A stretch of DNA of 64,000 bases from Rhizorhabdus sp049889055 (lineage in GTDB: Bacteria; Pseudomonadota; Alphaproteobacteria; Sphingomonadales; Sphingomonadaceae): contig NZ_JBLTWO010000003.1 of NCBI RefSeq assembly GCF_049889055.1, positions 248,001 through 312,000 of the forward strand, in the 5' to 3' direction. This document shows positions 52,300 to 62,379 of the stretch, piece by piece. Under the pieces are notes generated by a model that was not told the origin of the DNA, made no database searches, and saw only the letters and a list, made by a program, of their open reading frames with translations. Positions within the stretch are counted from its first letter, which is position 1, and every line of letters begins with the position of its first letter. The position numbers were made by a program, and so were the translations under genes.

Positions 52300-53466
52300 A
52301 TGCGCCGGGGGCAGGTCGACCATGGCCGCGCCCGCGCGGCGCTCTTTCTCGCGGGCTTCGCGACCTTTTCCCTGCTCTGGTGCACCCAGCCGCTGCTGCC
52401 CGCCTTCGCCGCCCATTTCGGATTGAGCGCGCCGACCAGCGCGCTGGCCCAGTCAATGACGGCCGGCGCCATTGCCGGGACGAGCATGGTCGCCGCCGCG
52501 CTGTCGCACCTCTTCACGCGCCGCCGGCTGATGTTCACGGTGATGCTGGTCGCCGCGCTTCTCAACCTGGCCGTCGCCTTCGCGCCGAACTGGTCGGCGC
52601 TGCTATTTGCTCGTTTTCTCCAGGGGGCGGCGCTGGGCGGGGTGCCGGTGGTCGCGATGGCCTATCTGGCCGAGGAGATGGACGGTCGCGACCTGCCTCG
52701 CGCGATCGGTCTCTACGTAGCGGGCACGGCCTTCGGGGCGATGATGGGGCGGGTGGCGGTCGGGGGGATTGCCGACCTGCTGGACTGGCGCGGCGCCATG
52801 GCGGTCGTCGGGGTGGTCGACGTCGCAGCGGCGATCGGCTTCCTGCTGCTGCTACCGGCGTCGCGCAACTTCGCGCCCTCGCGCGGCTTCGATATCGGCG
52901 CGCATATCGGGCACTGGCGCGACCAGTTCCGTTCACCCGCGCTGCGCCGTCTGTTTGCGGTCGGTTTCGCCCTGACCAGCGTCTTCGTCGTGCCGTTCAA
53001 CTATGCTGGTTTTCGGCTGAGCCATCCGCCCTATGATCTCGGGCAGGCGGCGAGCAGCCTCATCTTCCTGACCTATGTCTTCGGCATCGCGTCATCCGCG
53101 CAGGCGGGCAGCCTGATCGCCCGTATAGGGCCCAGACGTGCGCTCGCGGCCAGCATCGCCGTGATGACATCGGGCATGGTCATCAGTCTTGCCGAGCCGC
53201 TCTGGGCGTTCATCCTCGGCATCATCCTCGTGACGATGGGGTTCTTCGCCTCGCATGCGATCGCCAGCGGCGAGGTCGGGCGGCAGGCGGGGCCGGCCAA
53301 GGCCCATGCGGCCTCGCTTTACCTGTTCTTCTATTATGCCGGGGTGACCTTGACCGGCTGGGGCGCCGGCTGGTTCTGGGAGCATAGCGGCTGGCTGGGA
53401 CTGACGGTCGTGACCGGGGCCATCGGCATAGCCGGCGTGGTGCTGGCGCTGGGCGGGAGCGACTGA
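52300..53466 (+). CDS. MFS transporter (YnfM/arabinose-efflux type)
   Basis: Polytopic membrane protein of about 388 aa with 12 predicted helices. FARFLQGAALGGVPVVAMAY and the repeated pattern of helices match the YnfM/Bcr-like drug-efflux group. The ATG at 52300 follows GGAGGGGAAG by six bases; an earlier GTG at 52219 would add 27 hydrophilic residues. It lies downstream of the candidate peptide and could export it, but this is not shown. Confidence 0.82.
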   Translation: MRRGQVDHGRARAALFLAGFATFSLLWCTQPLLPAFAAHFGLSAPTSALAQSMTAGAIAGTSMVAAALSHLFTRRRLMFTVMLVAALLNLAVAFAPNWSALLFARFLQGAALGGVPVVAMAYLAEEMDGRDLPRAIGLYVAGTAFGAMMGRVAVGGIADLLDWRGAMAVVGVVDVAAAIGFLLLLPASRNFAPSRGFDIGAHIGHWRDQFRSPALRRLFAVGFALTSVFVVPFNYAGFRLSHPPYDLGQAASSLIFLTYVFGIASSAQAGSLIARIGPRRALAASIAVMTSGMVISLAEPLWAFILGIILVTMGFFASHAIASGEVGRQAGPAKAHAASLYLFFYYAGVTLTGWGAGWFWEHSGWLGLTVVTGAIGIAGVVLALGGSD

Positions 53467-53487
53467 CCGCTCACGCAGACAAAGAAA

Positions 53488-53515
53488 GAGCCGGAGATCG
53501 TGCGACCTCCGGCTC
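53488..53515. terminator. Bidirectional terminator between MFS and OmpA-like genes
   Basis: GAGCCGGAG (53488-53496) and CTCCGGCTC (53507-53515) form a 9-bp stem. On the minus strand it is followed by TTTCTTTG, so it ends the OmpA-like gene and probably also the MFS transcript. Confidence 0.85.
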
Positions 53516-53553
53516 CTTGGTCATGCCTTGCAGCGCATGCTGCACCAACTGGC

Positions 53554-54438
53554 TTAGAGGTCGTCCACGCTCTTGCTGACGAGGATGTTGACCGCGACGC
53601 GGCGGTTCTGCGCCTTGCCTTCGGGCGTGTCGTTCGGCGCCAGCGGATCGGCGGTGGCCATGCCGGTCGGGGTCAGCATCCGGTAAGGCTTCCAGCCGCA
53701 GGCCTGCTGCAGATAGTTGATCACCCGCGCCGCGCGCTTCTCGCTCAGCTGCTGGTTGACCTCTTCGGGGCCGGTAGAATCCGTGTAGCCGACCACCAGC
53801 ATGAGCGCATTCTCGGTCGCCTCGGCCGTGCTCGCCGTCTGGCAGAGTTGGGCCTTGTCCTCGGGCGACAGCTCCGCCTTGCCGGTGTCGAAATGGACAT
53901 TGATCGTGTTCTTGATGTTGTACTTGTCGATATCGCCGAGGCGCCCGCGCAGCGCCTCCGTCGCGGCGATTTGCTCATCGAAGCGCTGGTCGGTGGCGTT
54001 GCGGATCATCGAGGCGGTCTTGAAATCGCCGTTCCGGAAATTGACCTGGCTCGCATAGAGCTCGCTGCCCGCGCCGCCGGCAGGCTGAAGCGTCTTCACC
54101 GTCACTGGGAGACCGTTCAGCAGCGCATCGAGCCCGAGCTTCTTGTTGCTGCCGAACAGGCCGGACGCGGCCTTGACCCGCGTGGCATCGCCGACCGCGA
54201 TCACAGTGCTCGTGCCATCGGCCTGCCTGACCTTTAGCCGGTTGCCCGTGCGAGCCGAGATAACGCCTTTTATTTCAGGACCTTCAGTCATCGTCGAAGG
54301 ATCCGGAAGAGGAACGCCGTCAACGACAATATTCGAGTCGGATGAGCGCTGTTGTTGGGCCGAAAGGCTGGCTGAAGCCGACAGGGCCAGCATAGCCATC
54401 ATGAAACGAACTCTCCGGTCCTTGGAATTGACACGCAT
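53554..54438 (-). CDS. OmpA family outer-membrane protein
   Basis: Protein of 294 aa. After a signal peptide ending near SLSAQ, a beta-rich segment (IKGVISARTGNRLKVRQADG) precedes the OmpA C-terminal domain: NVHFDTGKAELSPED, VVGYTDSTGPEEVNQQLSEK and RAARVINYLQ, ending NRRVAVNILV. The domain binds peptidoglycan. Convergent with the MFS gene. Confidence 0.9.
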   Translation of the reverse strand: MRVNSKDRRVRFMMAMLALSASASLSAQQQRSSDSNIVVDGVPLPDPSTMTEGPEIKGVISARTGNRLKVRQADGTSTVIAVGDATRVKAASGLFGSNKKLGLDALLNGLPVTVKTLQPAGGAGSELYASQVNFRNGDFKTASMIRNATDQRFDEQIAATEALRGRLGDIDKYNIKNTINVHFDTGKAELSPEDKAQLCQTASTAEATENALMLVVGYTDSTGPEEVNQQLSEKRAARVINYLQQACGWKPYRMLTPTGMATADPLAPNDTPEGKAQNRRVAVNILVSKSVDDL

Positions 54439-54570
54439 GAAGCGACTCCTTTGTCTTTCCCCGTCTGCTTTGGGTGTCGTTGACTAGCTGTCTGCCAGAT
54501 TAACGCCGGACCTGACGGTCGAGAACTTGCCGCTGACGAGAGTGTATCGCGCGACGAAAGGAGGGCCGCT

Positions 54571-54675
54571 ATGTCCGAATCGGGTGGTCGAGACAGTCGT
54601 CCGCTGGCCGGGGATCGGGTGTGGCCAGCATCGCGCACAGATGGATTCGCGACCCGGAATATGCGGCGGGCTTAG
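54571..54675 (+). CDS. Possible small peptide of 34 aa
   Basis: A short ORF with GGAGG six bases before its ATG, reading MSESGGRDSRPLAGDRVW and onward to NMRRA. The ribosome-binding site is strong, but the peptide has no recognised motif and overlaps the 3' end of the nucleotidyltransferase gene on the other strand. It could be chance. Confidence 0.25.
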   Translation: MSESGGRDSRPLAGDRVWPASRTDGFATRNMRRA

Positions 54676-55952
54676 TGCGCCGCGACCGCTCCATCATGCC
54701 GTTCGAGCCAGTCGTGAACGGCGAGCATATGATCGACGATCGCCATATCGGCGTGGCTGGAGGCGCTCTCCGCACGGGCGCCGCTGCGGCCGATCAGGGC
54801 GGGCCTGCGCCTGGTGCCGATCTCCCACAGCCTGCGCGCGTAGAAGAGGGGCATGCGTGGCGATCGGGGATCGACCGGATACATGTTCGCCATCTCCAGC
54901 CGCGACGGAAACAGCCGCCCGAAGAGGAAGGACGACAGGTCCCCGCTGCGGCGGCGCAGGCGGGTCTGCAGCGACAGCTTGAGGTCTTTGCGCTGGCTGG
55001 CGTCCTGCAGCATGATCAGCGCGGTCGCATCGACCAGGGCCGAGGGCACCGAACAGGATCCGGGGCCGCCCTCCGGTTCGGGGATCGCTACGCTCGGCCA
55101 GTAGCGCCGGGTGAGGGCGAAGCTCAGCAGCGCGCCGTGACGGCAATGCGCCCGGTCGGCGAGCGACCAGAAGAGCGGCCAGTCGACGCTGCCGCCCCGG
55201 ACCAGCCAGGCGATGTCGCTGAGCAGCAAAGGGCCGTTGTCGAAGGCGTGCCCGTAAGCGGCGTGCTCGATCAGATGGAGCAGCGTGTCGGTTGGCGAAG
55301 GAAAGGCAATCTCGCGGCCAGGCTCCCCAAGCCGCACCAGCCGCTCCCAGAAGGCGGAGTCTTCGCTCGGCTCATAGCCGTCGCCGCGCTCGCGATCGTG
55401 GAAGAGACGGAAATGAACCTCGACCGCCATGCCCGTCGCGGGCGAGCGTGCCGGCGGCATCTGGTGCAGGAAGTCGAGCGCGGATTCCGGACTGCCCTGG
55501 CTCAGCTCGATCTGGCCATAGCCTTCGGCCTCCAGCAGGCGCCACGCCTCCACCGCGCGGTCGCGCGGGACGAGGATGTCGATGTCGCGCAGAGGGCGGA
55601 GTTCCGGGCGTGGATAGGCGGTGCGGCCGAGATAGGCGCCCTTCAAGGCGGCGAAGGATATGCCAGCTTTGGAGAAAAGAGCGCGCAGTCGCTCCAGTTC
55701 GGCGGCCGCGCGCAGTCCCGCCATGGCCTGGGCGCGCCGCCGCTCGACCAACTGGACTGCGATCGGGCCGGGAAAACAGCCGGGGTCCTGCGCCAGCCTC
55801 TGCCCGAGCAGCGGTTCCAGCCGATGCTGCCGCGCCATCCGGATAAGGTCGTCCCAGGCGGTGGCATCGAGCGCAGCGTAACGGGCCATATCGACGGGCC
55901 GCTCGATCGCAATCAGGTCGAGCAGCAGCAGCGCGTGCGTAGGATCGCTCAT
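54672..55952 (-). CDS. Nucleotidyltransferase family protein (PF14907-like)
   Basis: Protein of 426 aa. The nucleotidyltransferase-like core is FAALKGAYLGRTAY followed by RPLRDIDILVPRDRA and VEVHFRLFHDRE. These are the motifs of the NTP_transf_5 group, often found in lasso-peptide and other RiPP gene clusters. The start at MSDPTHALLLLDL (55952) is preferred; an upstream ATG at 56018 is in frame. It is the second gene here with a possible link to the candidate precursor peptide. Confidence 0.82.
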   Translation of the reverse strand: MSDPTHALLLLDLIAIERPVDMARYAALDATAWDDLIRMARQHRLEPLLGQRLAQDPGCFPGPIAVQLVERRRAQAMAGLRAAAELERLRALFSKAGISFAALKGAYLGRTAYPRPELRPLRDIDILVPRDRAVEAWRLLEAEGYGQIELSQGSPESALDFLHQMPPARSPATGMAVEVHFRLFHDRERGDGYEPSEDSAFWERLVRLGEPGREIAFPSPTDTLLHLIEHAAYGHAFDNGPLLLSDIAWLVRGGSVDWPLFWSLADRAHCRHGALLSFALTRRYWPSVAIPEPEGGPGSCSVPSALVDATALIMLQDASQRKDLKLSLQTRLRRRSGDLSSFLFGRLFPSRLEMANMYPVDPRSPRMPLFYARRLWEIGTRRRPALIGRSGARAESASSHADMAIVDHMLAVHDWLERHDGAVAAH

Positions 55953-56076
55953 CGGCGATGCCCGCAGCGGATGCGGCAAAGGGCGCGGCGCGACGTCATG
56001 GCTTTCTAGTGACGCCAAAACCTCGTCGGATAAAGGCGCAATTTCAATATCTCGTGCCGGGCCTCGGGCCGCCGGA

Positions 56077-56919
56077 TCAGGTCAGGCGGGCTGCGTGCCA
56101 GCGCAGATGATCGTCCATGAAGGTCGAGATGAAATAATAGCTATGGTCATAGCCGGGCTGGAGCCGCAGCGTGAGGTCTATCCCGGCATCGGCGCAGGCG
56201 TCCGCAAGCAGCTGGGGCTTGAGCTGGTCGGCCAGGAAACCGTCCGCCTCGCCCTGATCGACGAGCAGATCCTTCACCCGCGCGCCGTCCTCGATCAACG
56301 CGACCGCGTCGTGCCTACGCCACACCGCCCGGTCCTCGCCCAGATAGCCGGGGAGGGCCTTCTGACCCCAGGGCACCTGCGACGGCGCCACGATCGGCGC
56401 GAAGGCCGATACCGAGCGGAAGCGTTCGGGGAAGGTCAGGCCAATGGTCAGTGCGCCATGGCCGCCCATCGAATGGCCGGTGATCGCCTGCCGGTCCATG
56501 TCGGCCGGGAAATGCTCGGCGATGAGCGTCGGCAGCTCCTCGGTGACATAGCTCCACATGCGATAATGCGGCGCGAAGGGTTGTTCGGTCGCATCCACAT
56601 AGAAGCCTGCGCCCAGCCCGAAATCATAGGCGCCGGCCGGATCGTCGGCCACGCCTTCGCCGCGCGGGCTGGTGTCCGGCGCGACGAAGATCAGGCCGAG
56701 TTCGGCGCAGGCCCGCCGATACTCGCCTTTTTCGGTCACATTGGCATGGGTGCAGGTGAGGCCCGACAGATACCAGACGACCGGCAGGCGCGCGCCCGGC
56801 TCGTGCGGCGGGACATAGACCGAGAAGGTCATGTCGGTGCCGGTGACGGCGGACGCGTGGCGATAGACTCCCTGCACGCCGCCGAACGCCCGGTTGGTCG
56901 AAACGGTCTCGATGCCCAT
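56077..56919 (-). CDS. fghA: S-formylglutathione hydrolase
   Basis: Protein of 280 aa, alpha/beta hydrolase. The nucleophile is S150 in GHSMGGHGAL; YLSGLTCTHANVTEKGEY and PGYDHSYYF carry the other family signatures. It hydrolyses S-formylglutathione to formate and glutathione, the second step of formaldehyde detoxification. It follows the dehydrogenase gene by 11 bases. Confidence 0.95.
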   Translation of the reverse strand: MGIETVSTNRAFGGVQGVYRHASAVTGTDMTFSVYVPPHEPGARLPVVWYLSGLTCTHANVTEKGEYRRACAELGLIFVAPDTSPRGEGVADDPAGAYDFGLGAGFYVDATEQPFAPHYRMWSYVTEELPTLIAEHFPADMDRQAITGHSMGGHGALTIGLTFPERFRSVSAFAPIVAPSQVPWGQKALPGYLGEDRAVWRRHDAVALIEDGARVKDLLVDQGEADGFLADQLKPQLLADACADAGIDLTLRLQPGYDHSYYFISTFMDDHLRWHAARLT

Positions 56920-56930
56920 GGCCGATCCGA

Positions 56931-58043
<1,113 letters not shown>

Positions 58044-58079
58044 GGCGGAATCTCCTGATCTCAGGCCGACATATATTGG

Positions 58080-58110
58080 TGCAATTCGCGACGAAATAGC
58101 TAATTCTGCA
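58080..58110. promoter_or_regulatory. Possible LysR operator between frmA and its regulator
   Basis: TGCAATT (58080-58086) and AATTCTGCA (58102-58110) form an interrupted inverted repeat in the 94-base divergent gap. The position and shape are what a LysR-type binding site would have. Confidence 0.35.
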
Positions 58111-58137
58111 AGGCATTAATTCCAGGGAGCAACAATC

Positions 58138-59040
58138 ATGTCCGACTGGGACGGGCTGGAGGAGATCGTCGCGATCGCCGATACCGGCAGCTTCGTCGGC
58201 GCTGCCCGGCGGCTGAACATATCGCCGTCGCAGGTCAGCCGCATCGTTCAGCGGCTGGAGGCGCGGTTGAACGCCGAACTGTTCGAGCGGACGACCCGCT
58301 CGGTCCGACCGACCGAACTGGGTCGCATGCTCGTCGACCAGAGCCGGCGGATCATCGACGAGCGTGACGAGGCGCTGTCGATGGCGCGCGGCGAAAGCGA
58401 GATGCAGGGCGCGCTGCGGCTCACCTGCTCGACCACGCTCGGCGAACGCTTCGTGGCCCCTATCGTCGGCCGTTTCATTCGCATGCACCCGCGCATCTCG
58501 GTGTCGCTGGAGCTGACCAACCGCGTCGTCGATCTGGTTGCCGAGGGTTTCGACATCGGCATCCGGACCGGCCATCCCGTCGACCAGCGGCTCGACGCCC
58601 GCCAGATCGGGGCTCGCTCGCTCGTGCTGTGCGCGTCACCCGCCTATCTGGTAGGGCGCGGTTTGCCGAGGGCGCCCGCCGAGCTGGAAGCGCATGACTG
58701 CCTGATCGGAACAAGCGGGGTCTGGCATTTCAGCGAGAAGGGTACGAGGCGGACGCTGGTGCCGAGCGGTCGCCTGCGCTGCAACAGCGGCACCGCGCTG
58801 GTGGCTGCCGCCATCGATGGGCTCGGCATATGCCAGTTGCCGGAATTTTACGTGCGCGATCATCTCGCGGCGGGGCGACTGGTGCGGTTGCTCGACGGGT
58901 TTCTGGATGCGCCGGAACCGATCTGGGCGGTCTGCCTGCACCGTCGGCACGCGCTGCCGAAGGTGCAGGCGATGCTCGCCGCCCTGGAGGCCGAACTCGG
59001 GGTGGAGATGGCCTCCGGGGCGACTGATCAAAGCGGCTGA
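58138..59040 (+). CDS. LysR-type transcriptional regulator
   Basis: Protein of 300 aa. The HTH is GSFVGAARRLNISPSQVSRIVQRLE, split here as a normal LysR N-terminus, followed by LFERTTRSVRPTELG. The effector domain is GALRLTCSTTLGERFVAP. It is divergent from frmA-fghA, so it probably controls that pathway. Confidence 0.9.
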   Translation: MSDWDGLEEIVAIADTGSFVGAARRLNISPSQVSRIVQRLEARLNAELFERTTRSVRPTELGRMLVDQSRRIIDERDEALSMARGESEMQGALRLTCSTTLGERFVAPIVGRFIRMHPRISVSLELTNRVVDLVAEGFDIGIRTGHPVDQRLDARQIGARSLVLCASPAYLVGRGLPRAPAELEAHDCLIGTSGVWHFSEKGTRRTLVPSGRLRCNSGTALVAAAIDGLGICQLPEFYVRDHLAAGRLVRLLDGFLDAPEPIWAVCLHRRHALPKVQAMLAALEAELGVEMASGATDQSG

Positions 59041-59044
59041 CGGA

Positions 59045-59359
59045 TCAGCAGCGGTTGCGGTCCACATAATAGCGACGGCCATTGTCCTTGTAATAGCAGT
59101 CGCCGCGCCGGTCGCGATAATAGCGGCGGTTCTTGGCGGTCAGCGCGCCGATCGCACCGCCGGCCGCCGCGCCGATCGCAGCGCCCTCACCGACGCCCAC
59201 GCCACCGACGACCGCGCCGAGCGCCGCACCACCGGCTGCGCCGATCGCCGCGCCGCGGGCAAGGCCGCGTTCGGACGGGTTGCTCGACTGGCAGGCTGAC
59301 AGCGCAAGCATCGCGGGCAGGGTGCAGAGCAGAATGCGGGACCTGGACAGGGCGATCAT
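59045..59359 (-). CDS. Glycine-zipper lipoprotein, paralogue 3
   Basis: Protein of 104 aa. The lipobox is LALSAC. A glycine-zipper segment (GAAIGAAGGAALGAVVGG, then GEGAAIGAAAGG) precedes a Tyr/Arg-rich tail (RRYYRDRRGDCYYKDNGRR), which recalls the tail at 1823-2113. AAGGAG lies before the ATG at 59359. It is convergent with the LysR gene. Confidence 0.8.
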   Translation of the reverse strand: MIALSRSRILLCTLPAMLALSACQSSNPSERGLARGAAIGAAGGAALGAVVGGVGVGEGAAIGAAAGGAIGALTAKNRRYYRDRRGDCYYKDNGRRYYVDRNRC

Positions 59360-59461
59360 CTTGAAACTCCTTCTTGGCGACCGGGGGGCACGGCCATGAC
59401 AGGAACAACGTCGACGGATCGCTTTGGTTCTTTTCAAATTCTTGCTGATCGGCCACGCGCC

Positions 59462-61000
59462 TCAGCCGGGCGCCATCTGACGCAGATCGCGCTTCAATAT
59501 CTTGCCGCTGGCATTGCGCGGCAGATCGTCGACGAAGACGAAGCGCTTGGGCCGCTTGAACCCCGAAAGGCGAGCCGCGCAATGCGCTTCCAGATCTTCG
59601 GCGCTTGGCGCGGTTCCGGCCCGCTTCACCACGAAGGCGGTCACCGCCTCGATCCAGTGGGGATCGGGCAGGCCGATCACCGCAACCTCCGATACATGCG
59701 GATGGGCATAGATCGCCTCCTCGACTTCGCGCGAGGAGACATTCTCGCCGCCGGTCTTGATCATGTCCTTCTTGCGATCGACGACGGTGATGAAGCCGTC
59801 GGCGTCGATTGTCGCCAGGTCGCCGCTGTGGAACCAGCCGCCGGCGAAAACGGTCTCGGACAGTTCCGGCTGGCGCCAATAGCCCGACAGCAGCTGCGGG
59901 GAGCGGTGAACGATCTCGCCGATTTCGCCGGGTGCGACGTCGCGCATCTCGTCGTCGACCACGCGGGTCTGGACATGGAGGGCAGGGCGGCCCGCCGAGC
60001 CCCGCCGCGTCGCATGATCTTCGGGCTGCAGCACAGTCGCGACCGGCGCTATTTCGGTCTGGCCATAGAGGTTCCACAGCCGCAGGCCCGGAATACGCTC
60101 GCTGAGCTCCTCGATCACCGCCACCGGCATGATCGACGCGCCATAATAGCCCTTGGCGAGGCTGGAGATATCGTGCGCCTCGAACAGCGGGGACCGCAGC
60201 AGCGATATCCAGACCGTAGGCGGTGCGAAGAAGGCAGTGACGCGATGGTGCTCGATAAGCGGGATCACCTGATCGGGCGCGGCGGAGGGGCTGATGACGC
60301 TGGTCGCACCTGCCTGGAGAGCCGGGCCCGCCATCGCGTCGAGGGCCGCACAGTGGAACAGCGGCAGGGCGTGAAGGATGACGGTGTCCGAAGTCCAGCC
60401 GCAGTCGAACAGGCAACTCTGATATTGCCACAGGACCGCAGCATGGCTGAGCATCGCGCCCTTGGGGCGGCTTTCGGTCCCGCTGGTGTAGATGATCTGC
60501 AGCAGGTCGTTCGCTTCGGCCCGGTCGTCGATCGTGGCGCCCGAGATGCGCAGGTCGGTCCAGCGACGGATGTCGGAGGCACAGGTGCCTTCGACGAGGA
60601 AGCTTGCCTCGATGGCTGAGGCGACGGCAGCGGCCGCATCGCGGGCAAGGTCGACCAGAGTCGCATCGACGAACAGGAAGCGGGCGCCAGAATGGTCGAG
60701 GATATAGGCGATGTCGGGCGCGCCGAGCATGACGTTGATCGGAACGAGCACGGCGCCGATCCGCGCGACCGCAAACCGGATCGCCATGAAGCTGTGGCTG
60801 TTGCGCGCGAGGATGGCGATGCGATCGCCCTTGACCACGCCCAGGTCATCGAGACCGGCGGCCAGTTCGTCGACGATGGCGTCGAACTCGGCATAGCTCC
60901 AGCTGGCACCTCCGAAAACCAGCGCAGGCTTGGTGCCATGGCGCGCAGCCGACCGCCGGAGCATGACGGACAGGGACTGGGTCTGGGGGGCAGTGGTCAC
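59462..61000 (-). CDS. AMP-dependent acyl-CoA ligase
   Basis: Protein of about 512 aa. The AMP-binding motif is IIYTSGTESRPKGAMLSH (with Glu-Ser rather than the usual Thr-Gly), followed by LWNLYGQTEIAP, HSGDLATIDADGF and DRKKDMIKTGGENVSS. The catalytic Lys is in RNASGKILKRDLRQ. It makes an acyl-CoA or arene-CoA; the substrate is unknown. The GTG at 61000 has GGGAG upstream; ATG 61048 is an alternative. Confidence 0.9.
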   Translation of the reverse strand: MTTAPQTQSLSVMLRRSAARHGTKPALVFGGASWSYAEFDAIVDELAAGLDDLGVVKGDRIAILARNSHSFMAIRFAVARIGAVLVPINVMLGAPDIAYILDHSGARFLFVDATLVDLARDAAAAVASAIEASFLVEGTCASDIRRWTDLRISGATIDDRAEANDLLQIIYTSGTESRPKGAMLSHAAVLWQYQSCLFDCGWTSDTVILHALPLFHCAALDAMAGPALQAGATSVISPSAAPDQVIPLIEHHRVTAFFAPPTVWISLLRSPLFEAHDISSLAKGYYGASIMPVAVIEELSERIPGLRLWNLYGQTEIAPVATVLQPEDHATRRGSAGRPALHVQTRVVDDEMRDVAPGEIGEIVHRSPQLLSGYWRQPELSETVFAGGWFHSGDLATIDADGFITVVDRKKDMIKTGGENVSSREVEEAIYAHPHVSEVAVIGLPDPHWIEAVTAFVVKRAGTAPSAEDLEAHCAARLSGFKRPKRFVFVDDLPRNASGKILKRDLRQMAPG

Positions 61001-61230
61001 GATCGTCTCTCTCCCGGTCGGCACGGCCCTCGACGCCGCATCCAGCATGCCGCCCACCATGCCGCACCTAGGCGACGAGAGGTAGCCCTTCGCTTCGATG
61101 CTGGGCCGGGGTAAACCTGCGTTGCGGGAAACCCCCGCATTTTCGCGACGTTGAACCATCATGTCGTCGGACTATGTTGAAGATCGAATCTGTCGGCGGA
61201 CCGACCCCAGCAGCCAGGTGGAGTGGCGCG

Positions 61231-62343
61231 ATGCGTAGCTTAGTGGAACCCCAATTTCATGACCGGGCGCGTTTGGCGGCGCTGTCCGAATATGAAATTC
61301 TCGACACGCCCCCCGAAGCCGATTTCGACGATATCGTGCAACTGGCGGCACAGCTGTGCGGTACGCCCATCTCGCTTGTGAGCCTGGTGGAAACCGACAG
61401 GCAATGGTTTAAGGCGCGCGTCGGGCTGGAGCAGGAGGAGACGCCGATCGATCAGTCGGTGTGCAGGCTCGGCCTCGGCAGCAGTGAAATGCTGATCATT
61501 CCCGACCTGACCGCAGATCCCCGCACTGCTGAGAACAGTCTTGTCAGTATTGCGGATGGCATCCGCTTCTACGCCGGGGCGCCGCTGGTCGCACCGCGCG
61601 GCGAGGTCCTCGGTATGCTCTGCGTGATTGATCATGAACCCCGGCCCGAAGGCCTGACCCCCGTACAGCAGGGCATGCTGACCACGCTCGCGCGGCAGGT
61701 GATCGCACAGCTCGAGCTGCGCCGGGCGATGTTGCGGCAGATGGAAGAAGATATCGAACGGCGCCAACTCAACGATCTTCTGTCCGAGCGGCTGAACCAG
61801 ACGTTGGCGATGATCAACGGGCTGGCGAGCCAGACGCTGCGTGCTGTGCCGAGCCGGGGACCGGTCGAATCCTTTCAGAGCCGGCTCGATGCCCTGACCG
61901 AGGCGCATGAACTGCTCCAGCGCAAGAAATGGACGGAAACGGACATGCGCACGGTGGTTGCTAACAGCCTTGTCCGGCACGCCCCGCCAGAGCGTTTCAC
62001 GGCAGCGGGGCCGGCCGTGCAGCTTGCACCCAAGGGGGCGATCAGCACCGCGATGTTGCTGCACGAACTCGGCAGCAATGCCGTCAAATATGGCGCGCTG
62101 TCGGTTCCCGGCGGGTCGATCGCGGTCGAGTGGAGCCTGTCGGGCGAGGGCGAAGACGCGCTGTTGTCGCTCGGCTGGGCCGAAGCGGGCGGCCCCCCGG
62201 CCGTGACGCCGACGCAGCGCAGTTTTGGGGCCAAGCTGATCGCGATGGGGCTGGGCGGTGGCGGCGCCGTCCGGGAGAGCTACGGTCCGGAGGGCTATCG
62301 CGGCTGGTTCGAGGCGCCGCTGGTCCATCTCCAGCGAGAATGA
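61231..62343 (+). CDS. GAF-domain HWE-type sensor kinase lacking its His
   Basis: Protein of 370 aa. A GAF domain (ISLVSLVETDRQWFKAR through GMLCVIDHEPRP) precedes an HWE-type kinase. In that family the phosphoacceptor motif is NHRVKNTL-like; here the aligned segment is LLSERLNQTLAM, with E186 where the His should be. The ATPase parts remain (LLHELGSNAVKYGALS, LGWAEAGGPP, FGAKLIAMGL). The start at 61231 has GGAG seven bases upstream. It may act as a pseudokinase or accept phosphate elsewhere. Confidence 0.75.
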   Translation: MRSLVEPQFHDRARLAALSEYEILDTPPEADFDDIVQLAAQLCGTPISLVSLVETDRQWFKARVGLEQEETPIDQSVCRLGLGSSEMLIIPDLTADPRTAENSLVSIADGIRFYAGAPLVAPRGEVLGMLCVIDHEPRPEGLTPVQQGMLTTLARQVIAQLELRRAMLRQMEEDIERRQLNDLLSERLNQTLAMINGLASQTLRAVPSRGPVESFQSRLDALTEAHELLQRKKWTETDMRTVVANSLVRHAPPERFTAAGPAVQLAPKGAISTAMLLHELGSNAVKYGALSVPGGSIAVEWSLSGEGEDALLSLGWAEAGGPPAVTPTQRSFGAKLIAMGLGGGGAVRESYGPEGYRGWFEAPLVHLQRE

Positions 62344-62379
62344 TGGCCGCTTGAGGGAGCCGCGCCGCAGCCCTAGAAG

